Shown here: positions 1-5,803 of the stretch, in pieces | How positions within the stretch are numbered: position 1 is the first letter of the stretch | How the letters are laid out: each line of letters starts with the position of its first letter | Origin: Methylobacter sp. | GTDB taxonomy: Bacteria; Pseudomonadota; Gammaproteobacteria; Methylococcales; Methylomonadaceae | Length of the DNA: 5,923 nt | Assembly: GCA_003158415.1 (NCBI GenBank) | Contig: PMJA01000018.1 | Coordinates: 302 to 6,224, forward strand | Direction: 5' to 3' | Made by a program: the position numbers and the translations under genes | The notes under the pieces: model-generated | Told to the model about the DNA's origin: nothing | Database searches by the model: none | Seen by the model: only the letters and a program-made list of their open reading frames with translations

Positions 1-147
1 TTCGGGATTGCCGCACCATTTGCAACGCAACGAACAGCCCTTCAGGAAAACGGTGGTACGAATGCCCGGGCCATCGTGGCTGCAATAGCGCTGGATATTC
101 AGGACGGTTCCCGTCATTTCGGAGGGATTGATTGTTTGACTTTTCAT
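1..147 (-). CDS. Glycyl radical enzyme activating protein (radical SAM), N-terminal 49 residues, cut by window edge
   Basis: Radical-SAM activase that uses a [4Fe-4S] cluster and S-adenosylmethionine to abstract a hydrogen from the radical-site glycine of its partner enzyme, here almost certainly the 810-residue glycyl radical enzyme two genes upstream. Only the first 49 codons are present. They read [20 protein letters not shown] and then the family block [18 protein letters not shown], with the cluster-binding CX3CX2C at Cys38, Cys42 and Cys45 (CSLRCKWC), followed by GNPE. The DGPGIRT block and this cysteine spacing are hallmarks of PflA-type activases. The start is secure: AAGGAGG lies 7 nt upstream. 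The ATG overlaps the stop of the kinase-like gene as ATGA, so the two are translationally coupled. Whether an extra ferredoxin-like 8Fe-8S insert follows the cysteine motif, as in most non-PFL activases, cannot be seen. Family identity is very secure; the precise partner is inferred from position. Confidence 0.95.
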   Translation of the reverse strand, partial: MKSQTINPSEMTGTVLNIQRYCSHDGPGIRTTVFLKGCSLRCKWCGNPE

Positions 148-1310
148 AGCGCTGCCTCCTTATTTCCGACAAAGATACCCAGTGATTGTGCAATTTTCAG
201 AAATTCACTGTCAGCGGGCACCGTCCTGACTTTGTTGATCGCTTCCGCCAACGGCACGAACCTGATGTCGGGTGGAACAAAGGCTACCATTACGCCCTCT
301 TTTCCGGCGTTTAGCGCCTGCACAGCGCCTGCGCCGTAGGCCATCCCAAGTTGGCGATCGACAGCGGTGGGTGTACCCCCTCTGACCCAGGGACCAATGA
401 CCATCGGATAGGTTTCCTCGGCGATCAGCAACTGCAGCTCTCTTGCTACCGTTTCGGCCGCCTGTCCCGAGCGATGAATGACATAGTCACTTGCCTCACC
501 CGTTGCCAGTGGTGAAAGAGACGCTTTGAGGGCGGATACAGGTGTCTGGCTTTGCGTTTTAGTGATGAAATTCGTGCCTTCGGCTACCACTACCAATCCA
601 AAAGTCCTGGTGGGCGATAACGTCTCCGCCAACTTCCCGGCCAATAGTTTCAGGTCGCAAGGAATTTCCGGGATCAGCACAGCATCGGCACAAGCGGCTA
701 TGCCTGCCTGCAGCGCCAGCCATCCGGTATGTGCGCCCTGGACTTCCACCACTGCGATTTTGCGGGCAGACCGAGCCCCCTGACGCGCCCTGTCTAGCAT
801 GTCGATGGTAAAGCTCAGTGCGGTATTGAAGCCAAAGGAGACCATGGTCGAGGCGATGTCGTTATCGACCGACCTTGGAATGCACACCGTATTGAGTCCT
901 TTACGTTGGAGTTTATAGAGAATGCTCAGCCCCTGACCTCCAACGACCGAAATCAAGGCATCAATATTTTCCGCCTTCAGCCTTTCTATGAGGGCATCGG
1001 ACATGTCCACTTCCTCCACCATGTTGTCTTCATTGACCTGGCGGACATGAAACGGATCGATCCGAGCTGCTTGGCCGAGGACACCTCCGGCAGATGGATC
1101 AAGGTTTTCAATCAGCAGGGGGCTGAGGGACACGAGCCCACCATCGGAGTAGCGATCCGGGTGTAGCAAGCCGTCAAATCCATCACGGATGCCGACCATC
1201 TCCCATCCCAACTTGCTTGCGGCTATAGCGGCTCCAGTAACCACGGCATTGATTCCCGGAACGTAGCCTGCTCCCACATTAATGGCAATGCGTCTTTTAT
1301 TTGTACTCAT
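144..1310 (-). CDS. Divergent phosphofructokinase-family (PfkA fold) protein, 388 aa
   Basis: The whole length follows the PfkA fold. Classical members phosphorylate fructose 6-phosphate with ATP or PPi in the cytoplasm. Visible blocks are the N-terminal glycine loop GAGYVPGIN (13-21), DGFDGLL (43-49), GGVLGQAAR (75-83), VVGGQGLS (122-129), PRSVDND (145-151, keeping both Asp of the TIDND catalytic motif), [14 protein letters not shown] (187-200), VVAEG (241-245) and [10 protein letters not shown] (310-319). Against E. coli PfkA as I remember it, several active-site positions differ: GGD to AGY in the first loop, GGDGS to GGQGL (loss of the Mg-binding Asp103 equivalent), the MGR arginine to Ala193, and the GHIQRGG histidine to Pro307. 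The PPi/ATP discriminator after GGx is Gly, as in ATP enzymes, but PRSVDND has Arg where PPi enzymes have Lys. The substrate may therefore not be fructose 6-phosphate. I chose the ATG at 1308-1310 because GGGTGA lies 5 nt upstream; an in-frame GTG three codons earlier has no such site. It lies between the GRE and its activase and overlaps the activase by 4 bp. Confidence 0.88.
   Translation of the reverse strand: MSTNKRRIAINVGAGYVPGINAVVTGAAIAASKLGWEMVGIRDGFDGLLHPDRYSDGGLVSLSPLLIENLDPSAGGVLGQAARIDPFHVRQVNEDNMVEEVDMSDALIERLKAENIDALISVVGGQGLSILYKLQRKGLNTVCIPRSVDNDIASTMVSFGFNTALSFTIDMLDRARQGARSARKIAVVEVQGAHTGWLALQAGIAACADAVLIPEIPCDLKLLAGKLAETLSPTRTFGLVVVAEGTNFITKTQSQTPVSALKASLSPLATGEASDYVIHRSGQAAETVARELQLLIAEETYPMVIGPWVRGGTPTAVDRQLGMAYGAGAVQALNAGKEGVMVAFVPPDIRFVPLAEAINKVRTVPADSEFLKIAQSLGIFVGNKEAAL
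155..161 (-). promoter_or_regulatory. Strong ribosome binding site of the activase gene
   Basis: AAGGAGG on the minus strand, 7 nt before the activase ATG (145-147), inside the last codons of the kinase-like gene. It is the best Shine-Dalgarno match in the window. With the ATGA overlap it suggests that activase synthesis is both coupled to, and independently boosted relative to, the upstream gene. Confidence 0.85.
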
Positions 1311-1315
1311 AGTTT

Positions 1316-1321
1316 TCACCC
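1316..1321 (-). promoter_or_regulatory. Ribosome binding site that decides the kinase-like gene start
   Basis: GGGTGA on the minus strand, 5 nt before the ATG at 1308-1310. The alternative upstream GTG start (1317-1319) lies inside this motif and is preceded only by an A/T-rich run and CTCGG, so it has no binding site of its own. This favours the 388-residue protein starting MSTNKRR. Confidence 0.6.
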
Positions 1322-1346
1322 GAGTTTAATTGATGACCAAAAAGGT

Positions 1347-1383
1347 ACCGCCACGGAGTGTCGATAGGGCGCACCGTGGCGGT
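1347..1383 (-). terminator. GC-rich hairpin plus T-run between GRE and kinase-like genes (attenuator or partial terminator)
   Basis: Perfect 10-bp inverted repeat ACCGCCACGG / CCGTGGCGGT (1347-1356 with 1374-1383). After one mismatch (A/A) three more pairs (G-C, T-G, G-C) shorten the loop. On the minus strand the stem is followed after 4 nt by five T residues (about 1341-1345), a rho-independent-like arrangement although the T-run is short and slightly displaced. It lies about 10 bp beyond the GRE stop codon. Since kinase-like and activase genes follow and show no clear promoter of their own, full termination would strand them. A leaky terminator, or a 3'-end stabiliser that keeps GRE mRNA in excess over the activase, fits better. 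The hairpin is seen directly; its function is inferred. Confidence 0.6.
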
Positions 1384-1393
1384 TCCGTGGATT

Positions 1394-3826
1394 TTAGCAG
1401 TGTTGACCGTCGAACGACTGCAAGGTCCGTTCGATAACCTCGTTCTGCACGCCCGGAGCCAGTTTGGTGAAGAAAGCGCTGAAACCGGCTACCCGAACCA
1501 CGAGGTCACGGTAGTTTTCCGGGTGCTTCTGTGCGTCCCTGAGTATTGCGGTGTCCAGGACATTGAATTGAATGTGGTAGCCATCATTGTCAAAATAGGT
1601 CTTGACAAGATTCAGCACGTTATCCCGACCCTTGCGTGATTTCAGTTGATCAGGAGGGAGTTTCATGTTCATATGCGTTGCGCTGTACTTGACGGCATCC
1701 TGACTTTTCGCCGCAGACATCACCAACGCGGTAGGGCCGTTGACATCGGTGCCCGGCATGGCCGACAGACTACCATCGGTGAGGGCAACCCCGGCTTTCT
1801 TGCCGGTCGGCAGTGCTCCCGTCACCATCCCCATTAAGTTGTGGATGCTCTTGGTATAGGCATCCGGCACTGATTTCATGTCCTTGCTGAGGTAGTTGCC
1901 ACCGCCATCGACATTATTGAAAGCGGTCAAGATACTTTCGTACACCCGATGGGTCAGTTTGTTCATTTCAGGAATGTCATTGCCATGTTTGGGAGCTTCG
2001 TAACACAGCTTTCGTTCTTTCTCATATTCCCCCTCGAAGTTGGCGGCCAGTGCATTTTTCAGTTCAGCCATGGTCAGCTTCTTCTCGTCAAAGACCAGAT
2101 GTTTTACTGCCATCAGCCCGTTGGCTGCGTCAACGCCACCGACAACGATTTGCGCGGTTGTGTAGTAGTTGGCGCCGCCATTCCAGACCTCGGTGCCGGT
2201 TTCAATGCAGCCCCCAGTCAGGAGCGAGCGCCAGGTAACCGGAAGAAAGTCAGCGCACAACATGCTGGCGATCCATGCACCCCGGCGGAGGACGTCCTCA
2301 TTGAATTGCAACTGCTGCTCGAATGCCGCGTACAGTTCTTCGAAGTTCTTGAAGGTCTCGGGATCCCCTGTCTTGGGGCCGACCTGCTGCTTGGTGCGGG
2401 GATCGAAGCCATTGGTCATCGTCAACTCGAGGATCTTACCCAGGTTGGGTTGCCCTTCCACCGGGTGACCGGTTTCGTAGGGAATGTATGAACCCACACA
2501 GGCGCCGATGGCTGTTCGTCTGGCTTTTTCAAGGGTGATGCCCTTTTCGGAGTCAGCGAACAAATTAAGGGCCCGTTTCAGCATCACATCGCCATTCACA
2601 AACTGTGGCATGCCGATACCGGTACCGATTACATCCAGTACCTTTTCCAGAAATTTTCCACTCATTTTTTCCGTGTAGATGACCGACAGCGGAGGCTGAG
2701 GCAAGTGAAGGTAGTTACATGCATCTAAGATCACATAATCCATTTCTGCGGTGGCATCATCCCCATCTTCGGTAAAGCCACCGAGCGAGATGCTCTGACC
2801 CAGGTCGGCAGAGTTCTGCAAAGCGACCTTCTCGCCATAGTAATAGCCGATTTCGTTTAGCTTGATGACGAGGTTCTCGAACATGAAAGTGGCTTCTTCC
2901 TGATCGATCAGGCCAGCCGCCTTGTCGCGCTGATAGAAGGGTTCAAAGTTCTGACCCAGGTAGGCCTCTGAATAGCCACAACCGACCTGCTCGATTTCTG
3001 CGAGGATGTGACAGAAGAAGTGGCACTGGATGGCTTCTCTCAGGTTGCGGGCCGGATGCTCGGGAACCCGCTCGCTGGTCTCGGCAATAGCAATTAATTC
3101 CGCTTTGCGGGTTTCGTTTGTTTCTTTTGCCGCCATTTCCCTGGCCAATTCCGCATAACGGTTAGCCAGGCGGACAATGGCCCTCATGACGATGAGACTG
3201 GCTTCATAGAAGTAGAACTTGTCGGCATTCGGCAGCCGCATGTCGAGAGCCATCTCTCGCTCCTCGACTTCTTTGATCATGCTGGCAAGCCCATTGTTGT
3301 AAACCCTGGGATAGTTCAGGTTGCCGCCGCCACCGGGCCAGTCAAAGAAACTAATGACGAAGCCGGAATCATAGCAAGGGCGTGGATCAAAACCATATCT
3401 CTTTTCGAATATATCAAGCGTGCGGGGCTTCAGCGAACGCTTTTCCCAGTAATCAAGCGCCCACTGGTTTGCCTTGCGGTCTTCCGGGGTCTTTGATTTT
3501 TCAATGGTATTTTCTTCCTTCATCCAATCAATGTTCCATTCAGGATAGGTATAGATTCCATTGACGGTGCTTGCCATGCTGCCCACAAAAAGGTTGTCGT
3601 CGATGTACAACTTTTTTCGCTCCAGCAGGGTTGCCATGAACTTGGCTCTGCGGATAATCTGCTGGTAGCCGGCGGTGTCTTCGTACACCTCTTCCATAAT
3701 CCTGACCCGCTCAAAATCGACCTCCGCAGGCGTGCTCCTGAGTTGTTCTTTCAGACGATCGACCCGGTCTTTATCGGCGGTGACTTTTGCTGTGGAAGGG
3801 TTATTTGTTTCATTTGCGGTTTGCAT
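1394..3826 (-). CDS. Glycyl radical enzyme (PFL/diol-dehydratase superfamily), 810 aa, atypical catalytic loop
   Basis: Complete glycyl radical enzyme: a ten-stranded-barrel PFL domain followed by the C-terminal glycyl radical domain. The N-terminus carries the usual IDDNLFVGS...YPEWNIDW pattern (75-101). The catalytic loop is AIGACVGSYIPYETGH (439-454) with Cys443 as presumed thiyl residue. The radical loop is VVRVAGFSAFF (776-786) with Gly781. PGTDVNGPTA (691-700), HMNMKL (718-723) and GYHIQFNV (749-756) are typical of the radical domain. Known diol dehydratases, choline and isethionate lyases and arylacetate decarboxylases have Glu two residues after the cysteine; here it is Gly445. PFL has adjacent cysteines, and benzylsuccinate-type enzymes read CMS; neither matches. 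The substrate is thus unassigned, and the loss of Glu argues against dehydration-type elimination. Where many eliminases show a HxxxDY-like segment this protein has GGGGNLNYPR (165-174). The start has AAAGGAAA about 6 nt upstream. Length is normal for non-PFL members. First gene of an operon with the kinase-like protein and the activase. No signal peptide or microcompartment-targeting extension is obvious. Confidence 0.95.
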   Translation of the reverse strand: MQTANETNNPSTAKVTADKDRVDRLKEQLRSTPAEVDFERVRIMEEVYEDTAGYQQIIRRAKFMATLLERKKLYIDDNLFVGSMASTVNGIYTYPEWNIDWMKEENTIEKSKTPEDRKANQWALDYWEKRSLKPRTLDIFEKRYGFDPRPCYDSGFVISFFDWPGGGGNLNYPRVYNNGLASMIKEVEEREMALDMRLPNADKFYFYEASLIVMRAIVRLANRYAELAREMAAKETNETRKAELIAIAETSERVPEHPARNLREAIQCHFFCHILAEIEQVGCGYSEAYLGQNFEPFYQRDKAAGLIDQEEATFMFENLVIKLNEIGYYYGEKVALQNSADLGQSISLGGFTEDGDDATAEMDYVILDACNYLHLPQPPLSVIYTEKMSGKFLEKVLDVIGTGIGMPQFVNGDVMLKRALNLFADSEKGITLEKARRTAIGACVGSYIPYETGHPVEGQPNLGKILELTMTNGFDPRTKQQVGPKTGDPETFKNFEELYAAFEQQLQFNEDVLRRGAWIASMLCADFLPVTWRSLLTGGCIETGTEVWNGGANYYTTAQIVVGGVDAANGLMAVKHLVFDEKKLTMAELKNALAANFEGEYEKERKLCYEAPKHGNDIPEMNKLTHRVYESILTAFNNVDGGGNYLSKDMKSVPDAYTKSIHNLMGMVTGALPTGKKAGVALTDGSLSAMPGTDVNGPTALVMSAAKSQDAVKYSATHMNMKLPPDQLKSRKGRDNVLNLVKTYFDNDGYHIQFNVLDTAILRDAQKHPENYRDLVVRVAGFSAFFTKLAPGVQNEVIERTLQSFDGQHC

Positions 3827-3958
3827 TTTTATTTTCCTTTTGCTTAGGTTATAAAGTAGCTCGTTTAGGTTTTGTTGCGCATCACATGGCCAGCAATGAT
3901 GGCGATTTCTTTGAAAGACAGGCCCGACCGCCTGGATAAACCTGATCTACCGCATACC
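3827..3958 (-). promoter_or_regulatory. Upstream region of the glycyl radical enzyme operon
   Basis: About 130 bp between the candidate mobile element and the GRE start. A Shine-Dalgarno AAAGGAAA sits at about 3833-3840. A possible -10 hexamer TATAAC lies at 3848-3853, but no convincing -35 is found 16-18 bp upstream and the implied leader would be only about 15 nt, so the promoter is tentative. A short inverted repeat CAGGC/GCCTG with a 6-nt spacer lies near 3918-3934. I found no good FNR box or sigma-54 site by eye. No coding sequence is evident here. Confidence 0.3.
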
Positions 3959-3969
3959 GTCTTGAGCAT
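3959..3969. repeat. Left copy of 11-bp target-site duplication
   Basis: GTCTTGAGCAT, exactly repeated at 4099-4109. The two copies directly abut the ends of the 129-bp element, as expected for a duplicated transposition target. Confidence 0.65.
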
Positions 3970-3992
3970 CACTGCCCACAGTTAATCCGTTC

Positions 3993-4038
3993 GCTGAGTG
4001 GAGTCGAAGCGATTTTTCTGGCTTCGACTCCGCTCAGC
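3993..4038. repeat. 18-bp inverted repeat (TTCGACTCCGCTCAG-type hairpin)
   Basis: GCTGAGTGGAGTCGAAGC (3993-4010) pairs with GCTTCGACTCCGCTCAGC (4021-4038) across a 10-nt loop. The pairing is perfect except for one T-G wobble (3999 with 4032). The core resembles a short palindromic repeat that I recall as common in intergenic regions of many environmental bacteria. It could form a stable RNA or DNA cruciform and help insulate the antiporter unit from the GRE operon. There is no T-run after the stem on either strand, so it is not a standard intrinsic terminator. Confidence 0.8.
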
Positions 4039-4060
4039 CAGCGACTCCGCTCAGCCAGCG
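4025..4060. repeat. 17-bp tandem duplication next to the hairpin
   Basis: CGACTCCGCTCAGCCAG occurs at 4025-4041 and again at 4042-4058, with two more matching bases after it. The right arm of the hairpin is therefore partly duplicated, which gives an alternative pairing partner for the left arm. Such short tandem copies typically arise by replication slippage. Confidence 0.8.
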
Positions 4061-4098
4061 GTTTATCTTGTCAGGCGGCGCTTAACTTAATGGCAGTG

Positions 4099-4109
4099 GT
4101 CTTGAGCAT
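4099..4109. repeat. Right copy of 11-bp target-site duplication
   Basis: GTCTTGAGCAT, identical to 3959-3969, starting directly after the CACTGCC-type right end of the candidate element. Confidence 0.65.
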
Positions 4110-4122
4110 GGGATAAATTCAT

Positions 4123-4647
4123 TCACGGGTCGACTCTATTTTTGAAAAATAGAGCGCGTAGTTCCCCCACTCCGAACACCCGCTGCAACTCCTTGACAGC
4201 GAAGAAGGGAATAAAAGCCACGAAAACGACCAGACTGTTGGCGAGCAATTCATGATACCCTTTCTCAGAGAGTTCAATGAGACCTCCTGTGAGTCCCTTC
4301 CCCTGCCAAAGACCCTTGATTGCATGCTCGATGAGGGTAAAGGCGGCAACAAAGACAGTGAAGACAAAAGTCTTCAAAAGGGTGGGGTAAATTAAGGGCT
4401 TCTGTTCAAGGCCGCGACCAAGGCGGAGTATATCGCCGATCATGACGACTTTTCCAAGAATCAACGCCTCAATCACGGCCACCCCGTAATTAATGTAATC
4501 GATACCATAAGCAGACAGAAGGATTCTTCGATATTGCGTGAAAGCGGCAAACACGAGGGTGAGATAACAGACGATGATCAAATACTCGCCCAGCTCATGG
4601 ACTATTTTTTTCTTAAAGTTGCCTTGCTTCGTTTCAGGGTTGTTCAT
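4123..4647 (-). CDS. Conserved-looking four-helix inner-membrane protein of unknown function, 174 aa
   Basis: I do not recognise a named family. The protein has a short charged N-terminus (MNNPETKQGNFKKK), then four likely transmembrane segments at about residues 21-38, 53-72, 88-108 and 135-152. Charged or polar loops separate them, including RLGRGLEQKP (75-84) after segment 2 and IEHAIKG (106-112) ending segment 3. The C-terminus is a short basic/acidic tail (VKELQRVFGVGELRALFFKNRVDP, split at 151-160 and 161-174). There is no cleavable signal peptide. The start ATG has AGGAG about 11 nt upstream, a slightly long spacing, and an in-frame TAG two codons before it rules out an upstream start. 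It follows the antiporter by only 20 bp, so co-transcription is likely and a role in ion or envelope homeostasis is possible but unproven. Its base composition looks more A/T-rich than the antiporter gene. It appears intact. Confidence 0.82.
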   Translation of the reverse strand: MNNPETKQGNFKKKIVHELGEYLIIVCYLTLVFAAFTQYRRILLSAYGIDYINYGVAVIEALILGKVVMIGDILRLGRGLEQKPLIYPTLLKTFVFTVFVAAFTLIEHAIKGLWQGKGLTGGLIELSEKGYHELLANSLVVFVAFIPFFAVKELQRVFGVGELRALFFKNRVDP

Positions 4648-4667
4648 ACTCTATGGTTCTCCTATTT

Positions 4668-5762
4668 TTAGTGGACTCTGGGCGGCAACAGGTAAAGTGT
4701 CATGGCGAAGATCAGATAGACCATCAGCAACAACACTCCGATGAACCACGCCGAGCGCCCGTTGGTTGTGACCAGGGATACGGTCAGGGTGGCGATGAGA
4801 ATCATCACCACCGCCCCCGGCCAGAATTGCAGATCCATCGGCATCGGCCCGAGGACGTAGCTTAGCAGCACCAGCACCGGGGCAACGAAGAGCGCAATCT
4901 GTGACGCGCTCCCCAGTGCGATGCCCACGCTCAGATCCAGCCGGTTCTTGCGTGCGCCGGAAAACGCCGAGCCCATTTCCGCCGCGCCGCCGACCAGCGC
5001 TACGACAATGAAGCCGACGAACGCGGAAGTCATCCCGAAGGTCTCCGCCGCCTTCTGCACCGACTCGACGAACACTTCACTCACCAGCGCCACCAGCACC
5101 GTGACACCAGCCAGCGTAGCCAGAGCGAGACCCAGGGGCCACGGCGCTTCGCCGCTTTCGCCGGATTCCGCACTGGCAAACAGCTCGCGGTGCGTCTTGA
5201 GCGAGAACAGCATGCCCAATCCGTAAGCGACGATGAGCAATACCGCCAACCCCACGCTTAACTTCTGGGTGAACGCCGCCCCTACCGCCGAGTCGGCGTT
5301 GGAGATCGCTGAAGGAATCAGCAGCGCGACTGTCGCCAAAAAAAGCATGCCCGCTTGCAGGCGGGCACCGGCCCGGTTGTATTCCTGTACATGGTATTTG
5401 AGTCCGCCGAGCAGAAACGATGCCCCCAGTACGAACAATGTGTTGGTGACAATCGCACCGGCAATGGACGCCTTCACCAGCATGTATTCTCCGGCACGTA
5501 AAGCGGCCAGTGCAATCACCAATTCGGTCAGGTTACCCAGCGTGGCATTGAGCAGGCCTCCGGCCGCATCGCCGGTCTTGGCCGCCACCGATTCAGTGGC
5601 GTGACTCAGGAGAGCGGCCAGGGGGACGATAGCCAGCACGGACAACACGAAGAGCAGCGTGTGCGCTTCCGGGTTGAGCTGCTTGGCTGCGAACACCACG
5701 GGCACGAATGCCAGCAGCCAAAGTAGCGGATTGTGACGGATTTCTTTGAGTAAGGGGCTCAT
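4668..5762 (-). CDS. cax: Ca2+/H+ antiporter, CaCA superfamily (Cax type), 364 aa
   Basis: Inner-membrane exchanger that exports Ca2+ (or other divalent cations) in return for protons. It has about ten or eleven hydrophobic segments in two homologous halves separated by an acidic linker (AESGESGEA, 198-206). The first signature, c-1, is at about 68-91 and contains GNLTELVIALAALRAG, with Glu80 as the expected ion-binding residue. The second, c-2, is at about 257-290 and contains GGAAEMGSAF and then IALGSASQIALF, with Glu262. Most Cax proteins have GNAAEH in c-2; here Asn is Gly259 and His is Met263, a departure from the usual pattern. Length is normal for bacterial Cax. The start ATG at 5760-5762 has AGGTG 4 nt upstream. 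It overlaps the end of a possible 10-codon leader ORF by ATGA. It lies 41 bp after the rhodanese-domain gene and 20 bp before the four-helix protein gene, so the three probably form one transcript. Confidence 0.92.
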   Translation of the reverse strand: MSPLLKEIRHNPLLWLLAFVPVVFAAKQLNPEAHTLLFVLSVLAIVPLAALLSHATESVAAKTGDAAGGLLNATLGNLTELVIALAALRAGEYMLVKASIAGAIVTNTLFVLGASFLLGGLKYHVQEYNRAGARLQAGMLFLATVALLIPSAISNADSAVGAAFTQKLSVGLAVLLIVAYGLGMLFSLKTHRELFASAESGESGEAPWPLGLALATLAGVTVLVALVSEVFVESVQKAAETFGMTSAFVGFIVVALVGGAAEMGSAFSGARKNRLDLSVGIALGSASQIALFVAPVLVLLSYVLGPMPMDLQFWPGAVVMILIATLTVSLVTTNGRSAWFIGVLLLMVYLIFAMTLYLLPPRVH

Positions 5763-5791
5763 GTCGCACCTACTTTAAGCAATATGATCAT
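5759..5791 (-). CDS. Possible 10-codon leader ORF coupled to the antiporter start
   Basis: ATG at 5789-5791 opens the frame MIILLKVGAT, whose TGA overlaps the antiporter ATG as ATGA. The stop of the upstream gene and the bases after it form TAAGGGGG, with the G-run 7 nt before this ATG, a better-placed ribosome site than many real starts. It may relay ribosomes from the upstream gene to the antiporter. At this length it could equally arise by chance, and no conserved peptide is recognised. Confidence 0.3.
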   Translation of the reverse strand: MIILLKVGAT

Positions 5792-5803
5792 GAGTTAGCC
5801 CCC

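Larger units (their letters stand above)
3970..4098. mobile_element. Candidate 129-bp MITE with IS4/IS231-like ends
   Basis: The segment begins CACTGCCCACAGTTAA and ends TTAACTTAATGGCAGTG. The reverse complement of the right end is CACTGCCATTAAGTTAA, so the ends share CACTGCC, then 3 versus 4 unmatched bases, then AGTTAA. Immediately outside are perfect 11-bp direct repeats (3959-3969, 4099-4109). Ends plus duplication are what a non-autonomous transposable element leaves. From memory, IS231-type IS4-family ends read similarly (CATGCCCATCAACTTAAG) and these elements make 10-12 bp duplications; that family assignment is inference. No transposase ORF fits inside. The interior carries an 18-bp hairpin and a 17-bp tandem duplication. 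It sits between the membrane-protein gene and the GRE operon without breaking either, so it may affect expression but not protein sequence. Confidence 0.6.

Noticed and set aside
1311..1319. Upstream GTG start for the kinase-like gene adding three residues.
   Set aside because: The GTG lies within the likely ribosome binding site of the downstream ATG and has no binding site of its own.
1949..2491. 180-codon open frame on the plus strand inside the GRE gene.
   Set aside because: It is antisense to a clearly conserved coding region, has no recognisable domain and is explained by the reading frame of the real gene; the same holds for the other plus-strand frames in this window.
1394..3826. Annotation of the glycyl radical enzyme as pyruvate formate-lyase (formate C-acetyltransferase).
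   Set aside because: The catalytic loop has a single cysteine (ACVGS) instead of the Cys-Cys pair needed by PFL, and the sequence overall resembles the broader non-PFL GRE group.
3880..3910. Possible sigma-54 promoter (TGGCCATGTGATGC) or FNR box (ATGATGGCGATTT) upstream of the GRE gene.
   Set aside because: The GG and GC elements are 9 bp apart instead of 10 and the rest of the consensus is poor; the FNR-like sequence matches well in only one half-site.
3993..4038. The intergenic hairpin as a classical rho-independent terminator.
   Set aside because: No T-run follows the stem on either strand; the only run of Ts is in the loop.
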